Source: Amphibalanus amphitrite
Taxonomy: Eukaryota; Arthropoda; Thecostraca; Balanomorpha; Balanidae
Direction: 5' to 3'
Assembly (NCBI RefSeq): GCF_019059575.1
Contig: NW_024882905.1
Location: forward strand, 116,631 to 180,630
Length of the DNA: 64,000 nt
Of the stretch, positions 35,966 through 46,900 are shown piece after piece (the first letter of the stretch is position 1; each line of letters begins with the position of its first letter). Below the pieces are notes generated by a model that was not told the origin of the DNA, searched no databases, and saw only the letters and a list, made by a program, of their open reading frames with translations. A program made the position numbers and the translations under genes.

Positions 35966-36360
35966 TGCCAAAAACACAGGCGCTCCGCGCCGCCGCACCG
36001 GCTAGATATTATGACTGGTTTGGTCATCCGTCGAGTCGGTAACGCGGTGTATGGCGCAGCGTCAGCAGCTCTGCCGGCGCGATCCGGCCGGATCGCGGCT
36101 ATGCTGTCCCGCCCGACGGCCGTGTGGTGCGGTACAGTATACCTCCCAGGCAGCGAGCCGCGGTCCGCCCGCCGCGCCGCGGCCGATCGGGGGTCTGCCG
36201 GCCGGGCGCGGCGCTCGCCGGTCGGCATATACCTGCACATTGCAGTGTGGATCGCGGCCAAAAGCCTAATGTGCTCTAGCATGATATCCCGCCGGTTTTG
36301 CGTTTCATTTCCGGTTTCTGAGGGCTTCGGGTCACGTCGTAAAGTTTATCTCATAGCACA

Positions 36361-36501
36361 GGCGGCGGAACGGGGTTGGCACCGGGGCACCGTGCCCCCC
36401 TTTGATTTTGGCATTATAACATAAGCCCTATGGGCGTTGCATAGAAAGAATGGGACCAAAACTCGGCAGTGCTCCCCCCTTAACTGAGGGTATTCCGCCG
36501 C
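36361..36501 (-). mobile_element. 145-bp MITE with GGCGGCGGAA termini, copy 2
   Basis: This copy is the reverse complement of 4671-4813, with the same TIR, CACGGTGCCCC block and CCATTCTTT phrase. Confidence 0.6.
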
Positions 36502-37784
36502 CACTGTCTCATAGCGATGCGTAGCGCGACCTACACTGCCACAGTGTCCCAAAATTGAGTTTTGTCTTGGGTGTCAGAGGGGAAATTACCCACCAAAAAG
36601 AGGGGAGAGAGTGAAAAACTGCTGATTCGATTAGATCCAACAAGTGAAAAACGTAGGATGCTTGATGCTGATCTGGGCATCCACCCAACTGAGGCCTCTT
36701 GCACCAAAATCCTCTTGCACCAATGCTTAGATTATTTTGCATCGCATAACCAGTCCAAGTCTCAAATGTAACAATTTGCGTGCAAAATTTAGCAAGCACA
36801 TGTAGGATAATGTATTGGGCTATTGCAAACAAATTTACCACCGTTAGATTAGCTTATTCTGAAACCGGTTTTTCGATTTTACCTAGCTAGGTAGTTTGGT
36901 GCAAGAGGCCTCTGCTCTTTCTATAGGTAAAAAATCTAGTTTTTTTTTTTTTTTGGTGGGAGTGGAAAATTGTTCTTAAAAATTGGTGGTGTGAGTGGGT
37001 AAATGAATTTCATTTGGATGTCGTTTCCCACCCAAATCGACAAATTTTGGGACATTGCACTGCCAGTCTATCATCCCGATAGTAGTTCAAACCTCGGTGT
37101 ATCGCCTGAGAGAAGCAGCACCAACAATTCGCCTATTCCCGTTTTTAATAGGACTTTGGATACATACATGTGACAATAAATAATGACATGGAGTTAGGAC
37201 AGATTTGTGACCTCACCTTATGAGGCAAGGATAAGTGTAGATAAGTGGATAAGGTAAAGTGATAAAAGCATCTGGAAGGTTTTCAGGTCAACAATTCGGA
37301 TAGATTGACCTTTTCCGGTCACGTAATGACTTTGACCTTAGGTCAACTTTATAAGCCGGTATTATAACCCGCGCCATGTGGCCGATCTCATAAAGCTTGG
37401 TAGTATTTCACATTAAGGCGTATGTTACGCCCTAAGAAACTACCCCCTCCAGAGATGCGGTGGTTCTACTACGATCGAAGGCGTACTCGTATTATGCGCC
37501 CTCCCATGGTCACACCCGGAATTGCTTTGTGAACCGTTTGGGCGTAAAATGAAACCAAATGGTTGAAAAACCGTCAGTCGCATTTTACGCCCTTTTATGA
37601 ATCTGCCGCTGGTGGGAGTTTCAGCAAACTTTACAACAGGGTGGGAAGGGGTGGGTGAGTGAGTGAGTGGGGTCATGTATTTGGCCACATCCGATGATCT
37701 TGAAAACTAAGGAAGCTTAGAAAGACGTGGCAAAAAGCAATAGCTAGCTAGCTATAAGAGCTTCAAAATTAGCAGGAGTCATTG

Positions 37785-38530
37785 TTTGATCAGGTCACCG
37801 CTGAAATCACCGGAGGCCACGAAAAAAAATTATCACGAAATAAATCCTGTTTTTGACAATTTTCATAAATCGACGTATATTGTATAACTCGCAAGCCAAC
37901 GGAGCAAGAGTCGCAGAAAAGCGCATTCGATAGCTCTTTCAAAACTCTTCCATGACCGTGTCCTTAGATTTGATCTCAGGTCAACGGTTGGGCCCAAAGA
38001 CAGCAACAACCACCAAAATAGACGAATTTATCGAATAATTCTTCAAGTAATTTTTGCAATAACTTTGGTGTTAATGATAGTATGAAGTTTATTTTGCCAC
38101 AATTGTGCTTCTCTCGTCGAGAAGCATCGAATGAAATAAAATTTGACCTCTAATGGTCAACTTCAAAATATGACCTTAGGTCAAGGTCATGACCTGAATG
38201 GAAAAGGCCATGTTGCATACCTATCCATCGATCCGTATTGATGACCTGAACACATTTTACGTAATTTCAGAAGTTATTGTCGAAAAACTGCTGGCGATCT
38301 TTTATGACCTGACATGACCTTTTGAGTGACCGCTGACCATCAGCCGCACCCTGTCCACTGCGTATCGGTAGAATGATCATATTTCTGTAAATATCTTGTA
38401 GTTTTGGCGTTCGTTCAAAGCAGGAGGCATCTGCACTTTTCCCCATTGCCTTATAATGGTGAAGTCACAAATCTGACCTGACCCCAGGTCTCGAAAAGAA
38501 ATATCTGAGATCGACAAATTGTTGATATTG
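37785..38530. mobile_element. AGGTCA-rich element, copy 3 (diverged)
   Basis: It shares ordered phrases with copy 1 such as GCGCATTCGATAGC and CTTAGGTCAAGGTCATGACC, but is more diverged and has no visible termini. Confidence 0.45.
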
Positions 38531-38826
38531 ACACTTTCGTGCAATTCACTGAGCTTCAAAGTTCTAGAACATAAGCTGTATTCTTGACTTGACGGGATCG
38601 CACGATTAGAACTAAAGGTTGTGAAATTTACGGATAACATTTTTCAAACAATCTATCGATTTTCCCGAAATCTGCTCAAACCGTTCCACTCACTGATTCA
38701 CCATAAGGATTGCTTCATGCCGGCGTTTAGACGGCTCTTGAACCTGTCGCGCACATTGACCAGAGCTGCACATGACCCGAATTTCCGCGTCACACGCTCA
38801 CACGAAATTTCCGAGAACTCGGAAAC

Positions 38827-38860
38827 GTACGCTAGATGCTAACCTTAGCATCTAGCGTAC
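38827..38860. repeat. Perfect 16-bp palindromic hairpin
   Basis: GTACGCTAGATGCTAA and its exact complement are separated by two bases (CC). No neighbouring gene explains it. Confidence 0.85.
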
Positions 38861-38956
38861 ACAACTGGTGAAAATGAGTAAATTTTATGCCTAAGAACCA
38901 ACATGGAAAAGAGATTGAAATAAAGCAATGGCATATCCAAGCCTGAGGTCAAAGTC

Positions 38957-39978
38957 TTAACCCTCGCCGGACCTATTGGTTTTCTACATACCTACGCGCC
39001 GGCCGACGGGGGAGGGTACGACCCCCCTCGCCGTTTCGCCCCTAGTGGAGCTAGCGCTAAGCGCGTCACGGAAAAGACGAGCGTGTGCGCCGTTACGAGA
39101 TGCAGAGGTTGATACCCGATTTTAAGGTCCTAGGTCAACCGGTGACCTCTGAGGTCAGGTCAAGTGTCCCAAGGTACGGTTCAGTTTTTGGTGAATAACT
39201 TCGCAAAAACGGCCGCAGAGCCGCGATTTTGGCAGCATCGTGTTCGTCTCGCTCAGGCGCGTCGAATGATATACTTTTTGTTTGGGTGAGGTCAACTTAG
39301 AGTTTTGACCTCAGGACACGGTCAGGTCAGCGCCCCAGGTCACGAAGTTGGTCGAAGGAGGTCATGTCGCATATCATTCGATTCGGCAGGTCTTCCTGAG
39401 TCCATTGGTGGCTTTCCCGACTCGCTAGCTCAATTTGATCGGGAGTTATTGACGACAAACTAATATGACCCTCATGACGTCATAATGACGTCACGCAGGG
39501 TCAGCATTGTAAAAGACCTTGCAAGGAGTGCATCAAATCACGATTCTGTGTGCTTGAGGTAGTTGGAGATCGTTCCCGGCGCCAGAATAGCAGTTTTCAA
39601 TTTCCCCACAATGCAGGTGAGGTCACGAAAATGACCTGACCTCATATGACCTTAAGGAAAAATCCGAGATATACAAGTTGTGAGACTCGTAATGGATACT
39701 AGATCCTGCAAGTTTCATTTCCCTGTGAAAGCTCCTGTGGCAGTGAGGGCGTTGCGAAGTTGCGACATCTGAAGACCGTGCGGAGGTTCACTTATGACGT
39801 CATAGGTCAGTGACCTGACCTGACCCGAAAATGTGGTTGGTGTAAAAAAAAATCCGGCTTGAATCAAAGGTCAGGTATGCCAAGTTTTAGCTGTCTATCG
39901 CCAGCGTGTTCGGAGCTATCGCGAACAAACCCTATGGGGGGGGGGGAGGGGCGGCACCCCCCGGCCGGCGAGGGTTAA
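38957..39978. mobile_element. TTAA-flanked AGGTCA-rich element, copy 4
   Basis: Inverted termini TTAACCCTCGCCGG bound a 1.02-kb element with TTAA at both ends. It contains many AGGTCA/TGACCT half-sites and three TGACGTCA or near-identical CRE motifs (near 39476, 39487 and 39794). Its termini differ from copy 1, so it is a sister subfamily. Confidence 0.6.
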
Positions 39979-42844
39979 CGATTTTTATGTTTTCGACTGT
40001 GACGATGGCTAAAACTGTCGTCGACTCCGGTCGATTCCAGCTTCAGTCATTTGCAGAATACCTACGTATTAATAATTATACCATCGCCATTTTCCCGACC
40101 TCAAAATCTCACTGGATCTGTATCGCTGTATCGATCTCAGGGCGTGCCCGGTCGGAGGCTGGTGGGGGGGGGGGGGGGCGAGCTGTCCTGCTCTACCCCC
40201 TCCCCCCGGGAGACACTAATACAGTTATTATTTTGAAGCCTAGTGTTAAGCCTTTGGTAAGTTTTTATTTGCATTTACATTTGAAAAATATGTCTTAGAC
40301 GCCACGGAAAGAAGATTTGCCACTTCTTGCGCGAATCTAATGAATAGCGACACAATGTCGGTCATATAAATCGAAGCAATAGTTTTAAAAGACTTAAGAA
40401 AAAAGAGTTGATCGAGATAGTAAAGAAATTTCATGGCGATTGCATGATGAATTCTTAGGCTATCGCCAACAGTTGGCAGGAGCAGGCTCCAGCCAAGGCT
40501 CCAGCCAACGGAAAGGATAAACTTCAAATAGTCTCAGAAAGTTTGGTAAAATCGGAGGGGTAGGTTCAATATGGTCATTCTTCGGTCCACTTGACACGGA
40601 AACCAAGGTTTTGAAAACTGAAATAGGTATTACTGGTGCCCTGTATCGCAGGATACCGGTCACACTCAATAGCAGTCTGTCAGTAGTTCCCACTTTCCAT
40701 TGAACTACTGACAGGCTGTGATGCTGTGTCATGTTCAGTAATGTCTCCAGTCCATGCGTGGATATTTTAGAAGCAATATCAAAATTTTGCTAAACGCCCA
40801 TTGAATTAAAAACTTTATTGCATAACTTGCAGGAGTCAAGGGTTTCTACATATGATTATTATCCAGAAAACTGATTGGTTTTGGTAAGCTACACAACGGA
40901 ATAAACAGCAATACCAGGCAAGCGGCCCTTGCAAATAAAGATAAACAAGCAAGAATAGATTATTATCGATGCCACCATTAACGACGCAAAAACGACAGCA
41001 CACCTACGTAACATCTGCTGCCCTTCTCACTGGCACTCACAAGTCGGAGCGAGAATCGACCCCTTCAGCGAACCGGGAGCACAGCCACACCACTCGACTG
41101 GCGGGCTCATAGGCGAGCCGGGACGACCACCGCACCACCGACTGGCGGTTTAACATCATCATGAGCATCCCATTTATCAAGAAAAAAAAAACGCGAATCA
41201 ACATAAGTTGGAACTGGTGCAAAAGCACTTCATGAGCGAACCGCGCAATCGGTATTAGCGTAACGGTAAGCACACAGAGCTCTTAAAACCATAGGATGCC
41301 AATGCTAGATATAGTGACGTTTCATCGACAGACGTCAAAATGATAATCTGACTGTGTCGCAAGTGAATAACATTCGATCGGAAATTTATTGACGCCATGT
41401 GAGAGTAGAGAGGTAGGGTGTAGGGATCAATAGGGTGACGATGTAGGCATTGGCTATTTTTGCCATGACATTTTGGTTTCATACCGTAGGTGTTCTCTCG
41501 GCGAAATTTCTGAACATAGCATAGGACAGCGGCATTCAATTTCTCATCTGTACGGGTAACACCGCCGCCGTTATCGAAATGGTTACAGCGGACCAAAGGA
41601 TGTTACAGCTAACCAAATCTGCCAGTTTTGCCTGTCGTGAACCGACGAGAGCAGCGACATTGCCGTCTCACCGTCAGTTTCGCACCGGGAAACCACGACT
41701 GCCGAGTCAGGAGCCCTCCAGCAGAGCGGGGAGCCCCTCCAGCCGATACGGGAGCCCTTCCATTGAGATTAGTAGTCACATCTCTAGCGGTGGAGGCTCG
41801 TTGGTCAACCACCTCCTACAGGCAATGGCTGGTTAACAAACCTAACAGAAATCTTCGATAAAACGTCACGATATCCAGCTGTTGACATCATCCGGGCGTA
41901 TCTGCACATTTAGGATCTCTAAGTTCAAAAGAAACGACAAAGAATTAGGTACTTGTTTGCAAATCTTCACAGACTGAGGGATTGTGGTTGCCTTGGGAGG
42001 CTCAGCGCTGATAAAAGCAGCAGGAGCTGAACTTCACACAGTTGGTTGGACACTCTGGCGCGACCTTCGCCGTCAGGGCAAACGGCCGCGAAGACTGACG
42101 GCGACCGGAACATGTGACGCGAATGGCAGTTGGCTGTGCACCGGAGCGCATCGGTACTAACCACCAGAGGTGGAGCCCGCCGCGGGAGGGGGAAACCGCC
42201 TACAACTTTCCCTAATTAGTGACTTATTAGGCACAACAGCACCTACCTATAGCTAAGGCTTAAAGTACTGTGATTAACAGCAAATCATCCAAAGCAATCA
42301 TGGTACTACCTACTAGTAACCGCCTCTTGAACACGCGCATTCAGCATAAGAATAAATAAACGAACTAGCGTTTTACACATAGCCCTGCCAGTATGCTGAC
42401 TTAGTCACTATATATTAATGAAAGATAGTTTGTGAACTTATCGGATAAGCACATATTGCGTAACTGCTTGGCCAACATCAATAATCATAACTGTAGCCTA
42501 ATGGAACAGTCGATTCCAAGAGGAACAACCGTTCGAAGGTCTCATGATACACGAAACACTCCGCTCCCTGCAATCATCCAGCAACGACACTGTGCGCCGA
42601 ACACCCGCCCCCATGCACCGAACGACGCGAAAGCGTAAGCGTACTAAGCCATCTACTCTAGCCGAACTACTGGCGAAATCGCGTAAGGCGCAGGGCGCTT
42701 CGTCTACTACCACTACCGCTAAGGCTTCTAGCAATACGCTATAGTTATCCGTGCCTCCCCCCGTGTAACAATAACTCGGTCCGGCGGCGGACGGCACGAA
42801 CTCGCCTGGCGTCGGCTCCCCGGGCGCTCCCGCCGGCCGCCGGC

Positions 42845-43990
42845 CTAGGCGGCGCTGTCTCCGGCGCCGCTGTCGGCCGGCCCGCCCAGCCACTCGGCCA
42901 TGGTGTCGGTGTTGGACGGCTGCCCGGCCGCCGAGGCCAGCAGGCGCAGCAGGCCGTCCGCCGACTGGGCCGGCGGCGGCCCGTCCTCGCCGCAGCGCAG
43001 GCTCGGCTGCTCGCACGTCAGCAGGGTGCGCAGCACGCGCAGAAAGTCGCCGATACCGCCCGACGACGCCATGCGCGGGAACATGGCCTGCAGGAAGCTC
43101 TGCAGCAGGCCCAGCTTGTTCATGCACAGCGTGACGCAGCACGGCTCCGCGGCCGAGCGTCCCAGCAGCAGACTGTCGTGCAGGCAGGGGCCAGTCGTGC
43201 TGCCGCCGCCGCCGCCGCCAGCGCAGGCCGTCGTGCCGCCAGTCGTGCTGCCGCCGCTGTCGCCGCCAGCGCAGACCGCCGTAACGCCACTGCTGCCACT
43301 CCCGCCGCTAGCGCAGGCCGTCGTACCGCCACTGCCACTGCCGCTGCCACTGCCAGCGCAGACCGCCGTGGCGCCACCGCCACTGCCACCGGCGCCGCAG
43401 GCCGGCCGCGGGCCCGGCAGCGGGCTATCGTGCGAGCCGCCGCCGGTCGTCGCGCCCCTGGTCGCTGTACCGCCGCCACCGCCGCTTCCGCCGCCGCCGC
43501 AGACCGGCCCCTCGCCTGGCGGACAACACTCTGGCTGGTTGGGGCCGCAGCAGGCCTGGGCCGGGCGGGCGGCGGCCGCCGGCCGGGCTGTCTCGCACGT
43601 CTGCACCGCAGTGCTGGTCCGCCGGTTGGCGATGGCCGTCAGAAGGGCGGTGGCGGACAGGTCGGACGGGCTGAGGCCCTGAGAGCCGGCGGCCGGCGGC
43701 GGCGGGCCGCGCGGGCCGGCCGCCGCGCCCGGCGCCGTCACCGTGACTGATGCCGGCGGCTCGTCCTCGTCCTGTACGCCCGGCTCGGCCACCGTCACCG
43801 TCAGGTCCTCCCCGATCGGCACGATCAGCGGCGTGCCCCAGTCGACAGAGGACACCCCCGGGACAGCGGACATCCCCGGGACAGCGGACACTGCTGGGGC
43901 GGCGGACACGTCCTCCTGGACCGCGGACACCTCAGGGGTCGTTGAAGCGGACGGCGCAGCCGACTCTGTGCTGGGGCCGGCGGAGACACC
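42845..43990 (-). CDS. MTF-1 exon 6 (transactivation and Cys-rich region)
   Basis: It begins after TTCTGTCCAG with [10 protein letters not shown] in phase 0 and ends TAG at 42845-42847. Very GC-rich, it encodes Ala/Val/Pro repeats, a CC...CC...C cluster, about five Gly/Ser repeats each with a cysteine (AVCAG, TTACAG), and the conserved-looking [20 protein letters not shown]. Confidence 0.9.
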   Translation of the reverse strand, partial: GVSAGPSTESAAPSASTTPEVSAVQEDVSAAPAVSAVPGMSAVPGVSSVDWGTPLIVPIGEDLTVTVAEPGVQDEDEPPASVTVTAPGAAAGPRGPPPPAAGSQGLSPSDLSATALLTAIANRRTSTAVQTCETARPAAAARPAQACCGPNQPECCPPGEGPVCGGGGSGGGGGTATRGATTGGGSHDSPLPGPRPACGAGGSGGGATAVCAGSGSGSGSGGTTACASGGSGSSGVTAVCAGGDSGGSTTGGTTACAGGGGGGSTTGPCLHDSLLLGRSAAEPCCVTLCMNKLGLLQSFLQAMFPRMASSGGIGDFLRVLRTLLTCEQPSLRCGEDGPPPAQSADGLLRLLASAAGQPSNTDTMAEWLGGPADSGAGDSAA

Positions 43991-46900
43991 CTGGACAGAA
44001 CAAACATATGTCAGGGTCGGTCACTGGGCACATGCGAGCAAATAATTTACATGCCGGCAGGAAAACAAGTTCATCATTTTAGCACGTCTATTGTCTTATT
44101 CGATGTTGATGAACTGACATTTAAAAATCAAAGGGTTGAAGTTATTACACTACCAGTATAACGCCTTTTGGGGCGACTAACGGAGCGAGCGAGAGGGTGA
44201 GCCTTGCACGTGCGAAATTACGAGGGGGTACCTCCAACTGAGTTGTGCACGGCACCCTACTAACCGGTCTCTAGCGATGTGCCAAATTTGAGCACAATCG
44301 GCCCAGCCGTTCTCGAGATCTGGAAGCGGCACCCTGCACGTGCGCACGTGCAAAATGGGTCCCAACTGACTTTTGCACGGCACCCTACTAACCGGTCCCT
44401 AACCATGTACCAAATTTGAGCGCCATCGGTCCAGCCGTTCTCGAGATCTGGAATCGACCCCTGCACGTGCGCACGTGCAGCAGCACCTCAACTCTGGCAC
44501 ATGGATATGCATTGCATAGTGGGTGCCTACCTACATGCCAACTTTCAGCGCAATCGGCCAAGTAGTTACCGAGATATTGCAACAATTACAAAAGTGACAC
44601 CTCTTCGTTTTGCACGTGGCACGTGCATAAGGGGTCACCCACATGCATCGGGAATAGTCCAATACTTGGTAGAAGGAATGAAGCTACCCTACAAAAATTA
44701 CCGCATGTAAATCGGTCAAGCGGTTGCTGAGATATAAGCCTCGCAAAAGCGTGACCACGGCCGGCCGGCCGCTCATACTCAGAAATTTCAAGGAAAGACT
44801 ACGCTCGCTTCGCTCGCTCCGTAACCAAAACAAAGTCCACATTCAAACTCCACATTTTGAAACTCCACATTCACCACACCAAATTTCACATTTCCACTAC
44901 TGCGCCATACTCATGACAATGTGGACCTAATCGTCCTATCATATCCGATGGTCGGCACCGCACATGCCAGTACCACGGTACACAGTGCCGTCAGTGCTCC
45001 TACCTTGTGGTGGCGCAGCACGTGCATTCGCTGCGCGGACCGGGTGAGGAAGCGGCGCCCACAGTCCGGCTGCCGACACACGAACGGACGCTGCTTGGCG
45101 TGGGTGCGCTCGTGACTGCGCAGGTGGTGGGCCAGCGCGAACGAGCGCGAGCAGCCCGGCACAGAGCAGCTGGGGAACGAGAGGAGAGTGGTCAGAGTGT
45201 CATCTGGGGGGTGGGGGGGTAGAGCAGCCCGGCACCGGGCAGAGCGAGGGAGGAGAGTGGTCAGAGTGTCAGCTGGGGAGGGTGAGAGTGGTCAGAAGGT
45301 CAGCTGGGGAGGGAGAGAGTGGTCAGACGGTCAGCTGGGGAGGGAGGGAGTGGTCAGAAGGTCAGCTGGGGAGGGGAGTGGTCAGACGGTCAGCTGGGGA
45401 GAGGAGGGAGTGGTCAGAAGGTCAGCTGGGGAGGGACAGAGCAGACAATAGTCACTAAACCGGGCATGCGCAGCGGCCAAAGAAGGTTAATTACTGGGCA
45501 GCCGAGAGCCAAGGCCATTTTCTATGCTAGCGGAATACGGAAAAGCACTCCCTTCACATTGAAAAACACAATTAATTTAGACACAACGGCGGATTATTCG
45601 GACATTTACAGACATGAAATGGTGATGGAGCTCTGAACGTACCTGAACGGTTTTTCGCCCGTGTGAATGCGCTTGTGCTTCTTGAGATCGGAAAGTGTGG
45701 TAAAGAACTTCAGGCAGTCTTGCTCCGAGCAGTTAAACGTAGTGCCCTCGTGAATACGCTTATGAGAGTTCAGCCTGAAACGAGGCAACAACAGCAAATT
45801 ACACTCACGCAGTCCATCGAAGTAAAAATGGAAAAGACTTATCAAACAACCGCAGTCTTCTACAATGAAACAAACGATAAAACAAAATAACGAATCTATC
45901 AAATAAAGCATGAAGATTGAAGAAGCCCGGTCATATAACGACAGCATTCTTCCAAAACATAATAAATCAAATGAATACATGGCATCCACCAATAAATACA
46001 AAAATACCGTTTATAACACATCAGAAATCAACCAAATCAACCAAACAGTTGGCACACACACAGGTGTTCGTTTGCCGGTCTCCCGCTGCCCGGCTGGACC
46101 ATTGGCAGTGGACGGTGGTGCTCAGTTGGGACGGGGTGACACGTGTACTGGCCTCAGTGTGGGACAGGCGGCGTCTGACCACCTGCCCGCCGGCACTCTC
46201 CGCCGCGCTGGACCGCCGCCGCCGGCTCCGACCGCCCGCCGCCGGCTCATAGCGAGAGCAGCGATCGTACGAGCGCAACCATCGACCGGGCCATACACAT
46301 GACCATGTGCTAGCTACCATCATCCATTTTCATGACTGCAAAAGGTTTACCCGTCACTCATTTTATCGATCAGCAAACAAAGTGTTCACAAAACGGGTTC
46401 ATAAGTCTGAAGCGCCAACAATCACAAAAAACACGCCCATGACATGATCCGCTGCAGCGACAGATCCCGCGCCCACCCGCCCCGTGTCAGCGTTACCTGT
46501 AGAGCGTCCGGAACGTTTTCTCGCAGCCGGAGATGTCGCACCCGTAGGGGCGCTGCTTCGAGTGGACGCGCAGGTGCACCTTGAGTCGGTAGGACGTCAT
46601 GAACATCTTGCCGCAGCTCGGGTCCGTGCACACAAAGTTGTACTCGCCTGCAACGGTGCGAGTCAGAATCAAACACGCGAAAAAATGCCTCAACAGCAGG
46701 TTAAAAACTTATTTTGAAAAGATAACAAAAATGTTGTAAATGTTTTTATAACGATATCAGTGCCGATTCTAAAAATTCTCGAAAGTGGTTAAATCTGATA
46801 AAAACGTAACGTGCGAATAACGATAAGGATATGTACTAGGTAGCGTCATGTACAGTACGACAAAATTTATTGCACAATATGGACATACAGTGACAAAAAT

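Larger units (their letters stand above)
34312..42844. other. Intergenic region between TTLL2-like gene and MTF-1
   Basis: No exon was recognised. The TTLL2-like promoter should lie near 34320-34450, with a TTTATAAT-like stretch on the minus strand near 34395. Three AGGTCA-rich element copies, one 145-bp MITE and a short perfect palindrome are listed separately. The MTF-1 3' UTR occupies the right side; an AATAAA on the minus strand at 40814-40819 is a distant candidate end. A GC-rich block at 35960-36230 has long open frames but no motif. Confidence 0.45.

Noticed and set aside
35909-36424. 171-aa plus-strand ORF in a GC-rich block
   Set aside because: No recognisable motif, overlaps a repeat end on the left and a MITE on the right, and the opposite strand is equally open.
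42900-43750. Large plus-strand open frames opposite MTF-1 exon 6
   Set aside because: They are antisense shadows of a GC-rich exon; the minus-strand frame joins in phase to the zinc-finger exons.
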